Assembly: GCA_903928045.1 (NCBI GenBank)
Contig: CAIYPH010000410.1
Location: 1 to 5,813 of the forward strand
Length of the DNA stretch: 5,813 nucleotides
Reading direction: 5' to 3'
Origin: an uncultured Rhodospirillales bacterium
GTDB taxonomy: Bacteria; Pseudomonadota; Alphaproteobacteria; Acetobacterales; Acetobacteraceae
The translations under genes were made by a program, and so were the position numbers. The notes under the pieces were generated by a model. That model was not told the origin of the DNA and did not search any database. It worked only from the letters and a program-made list of their open reading frames with translations. Numbering within the stretch: the stretch's first letter is position 1; each line of letters opens with the position of its first letter. This document shows, piece by piece, positions 1-5,813 of the stretch.

Positions 1-1
1 A

Positions 2-379
2 GCCAACCCCACCGCGGACCAGCTGGTCGGCATCCTCCGGGAGACCATCGTCGCCCTCGTTCGCCGTGACGGCCCCGATCTGTCGGCCCGCCAACTCGGC
101 GTGTTCCTGACCTGCTATCTCAAGGACGGCGCTCACACCGTGCGCGGCCTCGCGGCAGACCTCAACGTCTCCAAGCCCGCCATCACCCGCGCCCTTGACC
201 GCCTCGGCGAGCTCGACCTCGCGCGCCGCAAGGTCGATCCGGCCGATCGCCGCTCGGTGCTCGTCCAGCGCACCCTGAAGGGCACCGCCTTCCTGCGTGA
301 CCTCCGCGGCATCATGAGCGAAGCCGCCGGCGCCGCGAAAAAAAGCGAAGCCCCCGCCGGCCGCCGCGCCGCCGGCTGA
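2..379 (+). CDS. MarR-family winged-helix transcriptional regulator, 5' end missing
   Basis: The open frame runs in from the left edge with no stop, so the true start lies outside the window; the GTG at 101 is an internal valine codon, not a start. About 125 residues are visible. A helix reading SARQLGVFLT (residues about 28-37) is followed by a helix-turn-helix: VRGLAADLNVSKPAITRALDRL, with VSKPAITRALDRL (from about residue 56) as the recognition helix. The wing follows, with the DPADRRS signature typical of MarR proteins, and then the start of a dimerisation helix. The tail is rich in Ala, Lys and Arg and looks disordered. MarR proteins are dimeric repressors or activators that usually control adjacent genes in response to small ligands; the ligand and targets cannot be told from this. 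The gene reads in the same direction as the phosphorylase, but 145 bp and a hairpin separate them, so a shared operon is not favoured. A run of seven A (338-344) near the 3' end is unusual in such GC-rich DNA. Confidence 0.85.
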   Translation, partial: ANPTADQLVGILRETIVALVRRDGPDLSARQLGVFLTCYLKDGAHTVRGLAADLNVSKPAITRALDRLGELDLARRKVDPADRRSVLVQRTLKGTAFLRDLRGIMSEAAGAAKKSEAPAGRRAAG

Positions 380-385
380 CCGGGC

Positions 386-406
386 GCGCGGCCCAGGTGG
401 CCGCGC
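386..406 (+). other. GC-rich hairpin just after the MarR-type gene
   Basis: Perfect 8-bp arms GCGCGGCC (386-393) and GGCCGCGC (399-406) enclose a 5-nt loop, starting 6 bp after the regulator's stop codon. No T-tract follows, so it is not a classical intrinsic terminator. It could protect the 3' end of the mRNA, or be a chance palindrome in GC-rich DNA. Confidence 0.35.
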
Positions 407-438
407 CCCGTCGCGCACTCACCTGGCGCGCAATCACC

Positions 439-484
439 AACGGCTTGCGTCCGCAACGGCGAACGCAAGCCGTTTGCGCGTTTT
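439..484 (+). terminator. Candidate intrinsic terminator of the MarR-type gene
   Basis: Perfect 12-bp inverted repeat: AACGGCTTGCGT (439-450) and ACGCAAGCCGTT (463-474), with a 12-nt loop. The right arm runs into a partly T-rich stretch with TTT at 473-475 and TTTT at 481-484. A 12-bp perfect stem is unlikely by chance, and its place 60 bp after the regulator's stop fits transcription termination. The T-tract is interrupted by GCGCG, so efficiency is uncertain. The same bases carry four TTGCG/CGCAA half-sites, so an operator role is an alternative. Confidence 0.5.
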
Positions 485-490
485 GCCCCG

Positions 491-499
491 TGCTACAAC
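491..499 (+). promoter_or_regulatory. Possible extended -10 promoter element for the phosphorylase gene
   Basis: TGCTACAAC matches an extended -10 (TG, one base, then TACAAC, four of six matches to TATAAT). No convincing -35 is found at the normal distance. If used, transcription would begin near 506, giving a leader of about 19 nt before the ATG at 525. It lies just after the candidate terminator, where a new promoter would be needed. The support is weak. Confidence 0.25.
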
Positions 500-524
500 C
501 GACATGCCCCTATATCCTGTTGGC

Positions 525-1208
525 ATGTATCCTGCCAGCAAGCCCACCCCGCACCCCGCCCTCCCCGGCATCGTCGTCGGGATGCAAGCCGAGGCTCGCC
601 TGCTCAACGGCCTCGGATATGCGATCCTCATCGGCGGCGGTATGCCGGCTGGCGCAACGGCAGCGGCCGAACGCCTCGTCAACGCCGGCGCCCCCTCCCT
701 GCTTAGCGTCGGCCTCGCCGGCGGGCTTGACCCCGCGCTCCCGCCCGGTGCCCGCGTTGTCCCCGCCGCCGTGCTGCGTGCCGGCCGCATTTACCAGGCC
801 GACCTTGCCCTGACACACCGCCTCGGCGGCATCACCGCGCCTCTGCTCGTGACGTCGGAATCCGCCGTCATCACCGCGCGGGACAAGGCCAACCTCTTCG
901 CGTCCACCGGCGCCGCCGCCGTCGATCTCGAAAGCGCCGCGGTCGCCGAAGTTGCCGCCCGTCGCGGCGTGCCCTTCGCCGTGCTGCGCATCGTCTGTGA
1001 TCCCGCGACGCGAGACCTGCCCCACGCCGCCCTCGCCGGGCTCCACGGCGATGGCAGCATCACCCTGCTCCCCCTGCTCGCCTCATTGCTGCGCCGCCCC
1101 GCCCAGCTCCCCGCCCTGCTCCGCCTCGCCGGCGACGCCCGCATTGCCCGCGCGGCGCTGCATGCCGCCAGGCGTTACCTGACGCCCCACCCCGGAGACA
1201 GCCCATGA
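525..1208 (+). CDS. hpnG: Hopanoid-associated phosphorylase (HpnG-like, nucleoside phosphorylase fold)
   Basis: A 227-residue protein of the PNP/UDP phosphorylase fold. Visible landmarks are the first beta strand PGIVVGM (13-19), a glycine-rich loop IGGGM (about 36-40), SVGLAGGLDPAL (from 61), the substrate-site motif VDLES (133-137), equivalent to V-E/D-M-E in the family, and RIVCDPA (155-161) holding the presumed catalytic Asp159. The late LASLLRRPAQLPALLRLA stretch and short length are characteristic of HpnG, which removes adenine from adenosylhopane on the way to ribosylhopane and bacteriohopanetetrol. The start is ambiguous: ATG at 504 and TTG at 474 are also in frame. I chose 525 because codons 507-521 (CTA, TAT, CCT, GTT) are A/T-ending, unlike the rest of the gene, and TTG 474 lies inside a hairpin. 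No start has a Shine-Dalgarno sequence. The gene overlaps the AsmA gene by 4 bp. No other hopanoid genes are visible, so another nucleoside phosphorylase remains possible. Confidence 0.78.
   Translation: MYPASKPTPHPALPGIVVGMQAEARLLNGLGYAILIGGGMPAGATAAAERLVNAGAPSLLSVGLAGGLDPALPPGARVVPAAVLRAGRIYQADLALTHRLGGITAPLLVTSESAVITARDKANLFASTGAAAVDLESAAVAEVAARRGVPFAVLRIVCDPATRDLPHAALAGLHGDGSITLLPLLASLLRRPAQLPALLRLAGDARIARAALHAARRYLTPHPGDSP
1194..1198 (+). promoter_or_regulatory. Ribosome binding site of the AsmA-family gene
   Basis: GGAGA lies six bases before the ATG at 1205, inside the last codons of the phosphorylase gene. With the ATGA stop/start overlap at 1205-1208 it fixes the start of the downstream gene and points to coupled translation. 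Confidence 0.7.
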
Positions 1209-3046
1209 AGAAAGCCGTGATCGCGCTCGGCAGCCTCCTCGCCCTCGCCGCCACGGCCGTGCTGCTGGCGCCCATGCTGATCCCGTCCGACACCATGCGC
1301 ATCCGCATCATCGACGCTGTGCGGGACGCCACCGGCCGTGAGCTCACCCTCAGCGGCGACGTCAGCGTCCGCCTCCTGCCCTCCGCCCGCTTCCACGCCG
1401 CCGGGGTCGCCTTCGCCAATGCCCCCTGGGCCACAACGCCCTCCATGGCCCAGGTGAAATCCATCGACGTCGAACTCCGCCTGCTGCCCCTCCTCTCCGG
1501 CCGCATCGAAGTCGCCCGCCTGCTGCTCACCGAACCCGATATCGCTCTCGAAACCGGCCCCGACGGAAAGGGCAACTGGGTGTTCGACAAACCCGCCCCT
1601 CAAGCCGCCAAGGGTCCGGCCCAGCCCCCCGCCAGCACCAGATCAGCCGCCATCAGTCTGCCCGACGTCCGCATCGAGGGCGGCCGCGCCGTCTTCCGCG
1701 ATCGCCGCGCCGGCACCGATCAGCGCGTCGAGTCCATCAACCTCGCTTTTTCCCTGCCCGGGCTCGACCAGAAACTCACCGCCAGCGGCAGCGTCGTCTG
1801 GCGCGGCGAGGAAACCCGCCTCGCCATCGAGGCCGAAGCCCCCGGCGCTCTGCTTGCCGGCGGCGAGGGTGCCCTCACGCTGCGAATCGAGGCAGCCCCC
1901 CTCCGCTTCGCCTTCAATGGCCGCCTCCAGGGCCTGCCGCCCCGGCACACCGAGGGCAGCATCGACATCACCAGCCTCTCGCTCCGCCGCCTCGCCAACT
2001 GGGCCGGCGGCAGCCTCGCTCTGCCGGGCACCGAACCCGCCGCGCTCGCCATCAAGGGCCGCATCATCGCCGATGGCCCCGAAACCCGCTTCACCGAAGC
2101 CACCATCAGCTTCGACGCCATCCGCGCCACCGGGGACCTCAAGGTCAACACCGCCGGCCCCCGCCCCCACCTCGCCGGCTCCCTCGCCGTCGCGGCGCTC
2201 GATCTCACCCCCTATCTGCCCGAAAACAAGCCCGCCCAAGCCCCCAAACCCGCCGCGGCCGCATCCCCGCCGCAAACCGACTCCGGCTGGAGCGACGCAC
2301 CGATCGACCTAGCCGCCCTCGCCATCGCCGATATCGAGTTCGACCTCGCGGCCGAGCAAATCACCTACCGCAAGCTCCGCATCGACCGGCCGCGCCTCGC
2401 CCTCCGCCTGCTTGACGGCAAGCTGGCCGCCGACCTGCGCGACATCACCCTCTACCGCGGCCAGGGCAAGGCCACCCTCGCACTGGACTCACGCGCCACC
2501 CCCCCAACACTCGGCCTCACGCTATCTCTCGCCGATACCGACATCGACGCACTCCTCACCTCCGCCATCGGCTTCGAACGCCTCGCCGGCACCGGCCATC
2601 TCGACTTCGCCATCACCAGCCACGGCGCCTCGCAGCGCGCCCTCATCGCCACCCTCACCGGCACAGGCGCAATCAACCTCACCGACGGCCGCATCAAAGG
2701 CATCGACCTCGCGGGCATCGCCCGCAAAGCCCTCCCCGGCGGCAACCCCAGCCCCGCCAGCTCCGGCACCGCCTTCGGCACCCTCACCGGAACCTTCACC
2801 ATCACCAACGGCGTGCTCGACAACCAGGACCTCCAACTCAAATCCGGACCTCTCCCCCTCACCGGCGCCGGGCACGTCGACCTGCCCGGCCGAACCATCG
2901 ACTACCGCCTCGTCGCCCAAATCGCCGGCGCCCTGAAAATCCCGGTCAACGTCACCGGCCCCTGGGACCACATCGCCTACCAACCCGACCTCCCCAAAAC
3001 CCCCCTCCCCACCAACCTCCTGCGCGGCCTGCTGCCGAGGCCGTGA
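1205..3046 (+). CDS. AsmA-family protein
   Basis: A 613-residue protein. An N-terminal signal anchor (about 4-27, hydrophobic, after MKK) would leave the rest in the periplasm. It is followed by the classical AsmA N-terminal region: IRIIDAVRDATGRELTLSGDV, the FANAPWA segment, and the LLPLLSGRIEVARLLLTEPDI repeat-like strand pattern. Two low-complexity Ala/Pro linkers (about 128-147 and 339-365) separate beta-rich blocks. The C-terminal AsmA domain includes GTGAINLTDGRIKGIDLAGI (from about 485), GVLDNQDLQLKSGPL, and ends with IPVNVTGPWDHIAYQPDL. The family includes AsmA, YhdP and TamB, long beta-groove proteins linked to phospholipid movement between membranes and outer-membrane integrity; this one is of the short AsmA type. 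It starts within the stop of the phosphorylase gene, with a clear GGAGA site, so the two are co-expressed. An envelope-lipid role is inferred, and its cargo is unknown. Confidence 0.88.
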   Translation: MKKAVIALGSLLALAATAVLLAPMLIPSDTMRIRIIDAVRDATGRELTLSGDVSVRLLPSARFHAAGVAFANAPWATTPSMAQVKSIDVELRLLPLLSGRIEVARLLLTEPDIALETGPDGKGNWVFDKPAPQAAKGPAQPPASTRSAAISLPDVRIEGGRAVFRDRRAGTDQRVESINLAFSLPGLDQKLTASGSVVWRGEETRLAIEAEAPGALLAGGEGALTLRIEAAPLRFAFNGRLQGLPPRHTEGSIDITSLSLRRLANWAGGSLALPGTEPAALAIKGRIIADGPETRFTEATISFDAIRATGDLKVNTAGPRPHLAGSLAVAALDLTPYLPENKPAQAPKPAAAASPPQTDSGWSDAPIDLAALAIADIEFDLAAEQITYRKLRIDRPRLALRLLDGKLAADLRDITLYRGQGKATLALDSRATPPTLGLTLSLADTDIDALLTSAIGFERLAGTGHLDFAITSHGASQRALIATLTGTGAINLTDGRIKGIDLAGIARKALPGGNPSPASSGTAFGTLTGTFTITNGVLDNQDLQLKSGPLPLTGAGHVDLPGRTIDYRLVAQIAGALKIPVNVTGPWDHIAYQPDLPKTPLPTNLLRGLLPRP

Positions 3047-3050
3047 GATT

Positions 3051-3148
3051 GGGGGAAGGCAGGCCAGGGCTCCGCCCTGGACCCGGCAAGGGAGGGTCCG
3101 GGGAGCAGCGCTCGCTGGTGGGGTCTGGGGCGAAGCCCCGGCCTTCCC
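3051..3148. repeat. Nested intergenic palindromic element between convergent genes
   Basis: This element fills nearly the whole 111-bp gap. Outer arms GGGAAGGC (3053-3060) and GCCTTCCC (3141-3148) are exact complements. Inside lie hairpin 1, CCAGGGC-TCC-GCCCTGG (3064-3080); an inverted pair GGACCC/GGGTCC (3079-3084, 3094-3099); and hairpin 2, GGGGC-GAA-GCCCC (3127-3139). Similar 'CCAGGG-CTCCGCCCTGG' and 'GGGGCGAAGCCCC' blocks are, from memory, dispersed in intergenic regions of Acetobacteraceae, so it is probably a repeated element; only one copy is in this window. Its position after two converging stop codons suits a bidirectional transcription end or mRNA-stabilising structure, although there are no T-tracts. 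Confidence 0.7.
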
Positions 3149-3157
3149 GCCTCCACC

Positions 3158-5710
3158 TCAGCCGAAGGCGCGCACGCAATGGGTGACGGCGACGCCGATT
3201 TCGCGGACCAGGTCGAAGTAGCGGGCGATCGGCTGGAAAATGTCGGCGTGTTCGCGGGCATAGGCGGCCGAGGAGCGGATGACGCCGGGCTCGCCGTAGT
3301 CGCGAGCAGCCGCCGGGTCCGGCGCGCGGGGGAAGACCTCGACCAGCAGACGCAGCGCGGCAGGGACTTCGAGGCGTAGCATGGCGACTTCGAGGGTCGC
3401 GCGGGTCACGCCGTGGCGGGGCGAGAAATCCGGGATGGTGGCGGCCAGTAGCCAGATCCGGTGGATCAGGGTGAGGCGCAGCGCGTGCAGCAGCATGGTG
3501 CGGCCGGCCATCACCGGCGCGGTGGGCCAGGCCGCCCGCAGCGCGACGTGATCGGCCTGGATACGGCGGAACATCGCCTGGGCCGGTGCCCAGAGATCGA
3601 GCCGTTCCAGCGCGCGGGCGACGGTGACGAGTTGCTCGCGACGCCCGGGGAGAGCCGCGTGGGCTGCACGATCGAGCCAGCTACCGGGATCGAGCGAGGC
3701 GATCACGGCGCGCAGCACGTCGAGGTCGGACTGCGCCAAAGCATGGGCCGCGAGGTCGAGCGCATTGGCGAAGCGCGGGCTTTGCGCCGCCATTTCGCCG
3801 AATGTGTCGGGGTGGCGGGCAGCGGCGGCGCCGAGGCCCTGCAAGGTGTTCGCCAGCCAGCCGAGCTGCTGGAGGATGGCGTTGTTGGGGATGGCGCGCA
3901 GTTCGCGCGGGTGACGGATCGCTGAGGCCACCGCCAGCCCATCGCTTTGCCGGGCCGAGGGGCGGGAGCCCGTGGGGTCCAGCAGCGCCGGTCCGAAGGC
4001 GCCGAGCAAAGCGCCGTAGCCGGGGTCCTCCACCAGTTCCTGCATCGCGGCGCGGCTGGAGCCGAAGAAATCCGAGGCAAAATCAGCGTCCGCATAGACC
4101 GGATCGGGTGCCGTGTCCGCTGGAACCGCGAGCGCATGTCCGGCGACGCGGGCAATGGTGGCGAGTGCCAGTTCCGGCGTGCCGAACAACATGTAGCCGT
4201 CGCCGCCCTGGAAGGCGCTTTCCTCGCGCACGAGGTGCCCGGCCTCGCGCAGAGCGCGCCGGCTGGCGGGCGGGGAGAGATAGTCGAACCGCGCGGCCAG
4301 GCTGCCGGGATGGGCACCGCGGCCGACGCTCTCGCCGTGGGTGTCGAACAGAACCACCTCGATGCCGGCCAGCCCGTGGCGGGCCAGCGCATCGGCGAGC
4401 TTCAGCCGCAGCCGCTCGATGAGGTAGGAGGCGGCGAGCTGGCCGACATAACGGCCGGAATCCGAGTAGCCGAATTGCAGCGCCAGCCGGCCCGTGGCCT
4501 GGAGATAGGCGCGGTAATGCGGGCTGCGCAGCGCCTCCTCGACGATGCGGGCCCCGTGCTCCAGCGCATCGGCGGTTTCGAACAGCGGGCTGATCTCGAT
4601 CTGCCGTTCCACGCCGAACAGCCGCGCCAGCCATAGCGCGGCGAGCAGGGTGTAGCCGGTCTCGGTCTCGGCGATGAGGAAGCGGATGGGGGTCGCGGTG
4701 TCGATATGCTTGGCGATCTGCGCCACCGTCATCATCAGCCGCGCCGCCGAGGCCTGCTCGGCCAGCACGGCGCCGAAATCGACCGGCTCGGGCCGCAGAT
4801 CGTCCAGCGCCCCGTTGATGGCGGTGAACAGGCCGCGGCGGCGGGCGGGGTCCTCCGGCGGGTCGGTGAAGCGGAGGTCGTCCTGGCCGAGGCGCTGGCG
4901 CACGGCGTTGTGCAGCTGCGCGGCGTTGAGGCGGACATGGGTGTGCGCGAGGCTGAAGCCGTGGCCGTGCAGCGCGGCCCGCGCGACGGCGATGGCCTCG
5001 CGCTCGGCATCGTCAGCGGCGGCGGCCAGGGCGGCGGGGAACAGGGCGTCCAGCTCGGCCGGCGCCGTCATCGCGGCATCGCGGGCGCCGATCAGCGCAT
5101 GGGCGAAGGCTGCGACATGCTCCGGTGTCGCGGCGGGCGGGCAGGCGGCGATCTGCTGCGCGACGGCGGCGGCGGCATCGGCAAGGCGGGACGTCACCTG
5201 CGCCGCGGCCGGGATCGCCGCGAGCTGGCCATGCAACCGATCGAGCTGGAACTGCTTCATGCGCAGCCGCAGGCGCAGCGTGTCCCAGGCGGAAATATCG
5301 GTGCGGCCATCCGTGTCGTAGCCGACCCAGGTGGCGAGGATGATCGGGCTCGGGGTCAACTCGCTCCACCGGCCGGGCCAGGCCGAGCGGGCGGCGGCGA
5401 GCAAAGCGGCGGCCAGCCGGTCCACCGCATCGCGCGCCAGGGTGATGGCGGCGACCGAGCGGGTGAACTCCTCCTCCAGCGTGATACCGGAGGGCCGGTG
5501 CGACACGGCGCAGAGGTCGGAGGGCCGGCCCGATGCGGTCTCGGCCAAGGCCTGGGCGACCGGGCCGGGCAGCGAGAAGGTGGGGTGGGCCGTGAACACG
5601 CAGGCGAAGCGCGGCCGCTCCACCTCGGCGCGGAACACCGCGAGCGGCGGTAGCGTCCGTGGTGGTGGTGGAAATTCAAACGGCTTGAGGGTGTAAGTCG
5701 GGGTGGCCAT
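3158..5710 (-). CDS. Divergent phosphoenolpyruvate carboxylase family protein, possibly 5'-truncated
   Basis: An 850-residue protein collinear with PEPC (PEP + bicarbonate to oxaloacetate). Matches, with E. coli numbering from memory: FTAHPT (39-44, His42 = H138), WVGYDTDGRTD (128-138, for GGDRDGNPN), R260 (R396), PLFET with E378 (E506), GYSDS with D417 (D543), SVGRG with R464 (R587), GSRPSAR with R583 (R699), and ELRAIP with R605 (R713). Substituted: the glutamate after FTAHPT is Phe45, K546 is Arg420, H579 is Asp456, R581 is His458, and the C-terminal NTG is AFG. The aspartate-inhibitor Lys (K773) also appears absent. So phosphate and metal ligands are largely kept while part of the catalytic and allosteric sites has changed; activity cannot be assumed. 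His42 lies about 95 residues closer to the start than in E. coli, no Shine-Dalgarno precedes the ATG, and an in-frame TAG at 5723-5725 blocks extension. An insertion sequence seems to begin right there, so the 5' end may be lost. Confidence 0.8.
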   Translation of the reverse strand: MATPTYTLKPFEFPPPPRTLPPLAVFRAEVERPRFACVFTAHPTFSLPGPVAQALAETASGRPSDLCAVSHRPSGITLEEEFTRSVAAITLARDAVDRLAAALLAAARSAWPGRWSELTPSPIILATWVGYDTDGRTDISAWDTLRLRLRMKQFQLDRLHGQLAAIPAAAQVTSRLADAAAAVAQQIAACPPAATPEHVAAFAHALIGARDAAMTAPAELDALFPAALAAAADDAEREAIAVARAALHGHGFSLAHTHVRLNAAQLHNAVRQRLGQDDLRFTDPPEDPARRRGLFTAINGALDDLRPEPVDFGAVLAEQASAARLMMTVAQIAKHIDTATPIRFLIAETETGYTLLAALWLARLFGVERQIEISPLFETADALEHGARIVEEALRSPHYRAYLQATGRLALQFGYSDSGRYVGQLAASYLIERLRLKLADALARHGLAGIEVVLFDTHGESVGRGAHPGSLAARFDYLSPPASRRALREAGHLVREESAFQGGDGYMLFGTPELALATIARVAGHALAVPADTAPDPVYADADFASDFFGSSRAAMQELVEDPGYGALLGAFGPALLDPTGSRPSARQSDGLAVASAIRHPRELRAIPNNAILQQLGWLANTLQGLGAAAARHPDTFGEMAAQSPRFANALDLAAHALAQSDLDVLRAVIASLDPGSWLDRAAHAALPGRREQLVTVARALERLDLWAPAQAMFRRIQADHVALRAAWPTAPVMAGRTMLLHALRLTLIHRIWLLAATIPDFSPRHGVTRATLEVAMLRLEVPAALRLLVEVFPRAPDPAAARDYGEPGVIRSSAAYAREHADIFQPIARYFDLVREIGVAVTHCVRAFG

Positions 5711-5759
5711 CGGATCGTGTGGCTAAGGTGGAGTTGCGCCGCTTCAACCCGAACCGAAC

Positions 5760-5764
5760 GAGGA
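5760..5764 (+). promoter_or_regulatory. Ribosome binding site of the transposase
   Basis: GAGGA lies four bases before the ATG at 5769. The spacing is a little short but acceptable, and it supports this start. Confidence 0.5.
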
Positions 5765-5768
5765 CCCG

Positions 5769-5813
5769 ATGACCGAGGATAGTCTACCGCTGGCGGAGCT
5801 GCTGGCGAAGGCC
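5769..5813 (+). CDS. IS256-family transposase, N-terminal fragment (cut by window end)
   Basis: Only 15 codons are present, reading MTEDSLPLAELLAKA, and the frame is open to the right edge. This start closely resembles the N-terminus of IS256/Mutator-type DDE transposases from alpha- and other proteobacteria, as I remember it: M-T-x-D-x-x-x-L-x-E-L-L-x-K-A, usually followed by a GDFLRxxAE stretch that would lie beyond the window. The full protein is normally about 400 residues and moves the element by copy-and-paste, leaving 8-9 bp target duplications. It is divergent from the PEPC-like gene with 58 bp between the start codons. The call rests on a short match; the catalytic residues cannot be seen. 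Confidence 0.6.
   Translation, partial: MTEDSLPLAELLAKA

Larger units (their letters stand above)
5712..5813 (+). mobile_element. Left end of a probable IS256-family insertion sequence
   Basis: This covers the spacer and the first codons of a presumed transposase. In IS256 elements the left terminal repeat lies a few tens of bases before the transposase start, which would place the border close to the first codon of the PEPC-like gene. The spacer's GGATCGTGTGGC could be the terminal repeat, but the matching right end is outside the window, so the exact border and any target duplication cannot be confirmed. Confidence 0.5.

Noticed and set aside
338..344. A7 run near the end of the MarR-type gene as a programmed frameshift or phase-variable site; a -1 shift would stay open to 813.
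   Set aside because: The codon phase (GCG AAA AAA AGC) does not make a standard slippery heptamer, there is no obvious stimulatory element, and the extended frame would be a low-complexity shadow overlapping the phosphorylase gene.
101..379. GTG at 101 as the start of a 92-residue regulator.
   Set aside because: The frame is open upstream to the window edge and encodes residues that fit the first helix of a MarR protein, so the start is outside the window.
1643..2983. Several 110-210 codon open frames antisense to or out of frame with the AsmA-family gene.
   Set aside because: Compositionally biased translations (Gly/Glu/Ala or Pro/Ser/Ala) with no ribosome binding sites; they are explained by high third-position GC in the AsmA frame.
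4706..5653. A 315-codon open frame on the plus strand antisense to the PEPC-like gene.
   Set aside because: Its translation is Gly/Arg/Ala-rich low complexity with no recognisable domain, typical of the antisense of a GC-rich gene. The minus strand has clear conserved motifs over the same bases.
3158..5710. Different codon style of the PEPC-like gene (more CTG and GCG, versus CTC and GCC in the AsmA gene) as a sign of horizontal transfer.
   Set aside because: Inspection of a few stretches shows mixed usage with similar high GC. The difference is too small to support transfer without a full codon count.
1..5813. CRISPR arrays, tRNA or rRNA genes, toxin-antitoxin or phage-defence systems.
   Set aside because: No regularly spaced repeats, no tRNA-like or rRNA-like sequence, and no recognisable defence or toxin domain were seen in any frame.

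Overview
The window is GC-rich, densely coding DNA whose codons mostly end in G or C. A hopanoid-type phosphorylase, an AsmA-family protein and a GC-rich intergenic palindrome together suggest an alphaproteobacterium, most likely of the Rhodospirillales/Acetobacteraceae type. That placement is an inference; there is no rRNA or other taxonomic marker here.

Layout from left to right. (1) Positions 2-379 (+) hold the C-terminal part of a MarR-type winged-helix regulator whose start lies off the window. (2) Positions 380-524 are a short intergenic region with two hairpins and a cluster of TTGCG/CGCAA half-sites. (3) Positions 525-1208 (+) encode a small nucleoside-phosphorylase-fold protein resembling the hopanoid-associated phosphorylase HpnG. 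It overlaps by four bases (ATGA) with (4) 1205-3046 (+), an AsmA-family envelope protein, so the two form one translationally coupled unit. (5) Positions 3047-3157 are a gap between convergent genes, filled almost entirely by a nested palindromic element. (6) Positions 3158-5710 (-) encode a strongly divergent member of the phosphoenolpyruvate carboxylase (PEPC) family. (7) Positions 5769-5813 (+) are the first 15 codons of what looks like an IS256-family transposase, divergent from the PEPC gene and separated from it by only 58 bp.

How the genes work together: phosphorylase and AsmA-like protein form a plausible envelope-lipid pair, hopanoid side-chain processing plus a membrane-anchored protein of a family tied to outer-membrane lipid homeostasis. 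The PEPC homologue appears unrelated to them. It keeps several PEPC phosphate-binding and metal-binding residues but has changed the His/Arg/Lys active-site positions and the C-terminal Asn-Thr-Gly. It also begins about 95 residues too late relative to classical PEPC, exactly where an insertion sequence seems to begin. The most useful points to follow are whether this gene is a new branch of the family, and whether the insertion sequence has cut off its 5' end.
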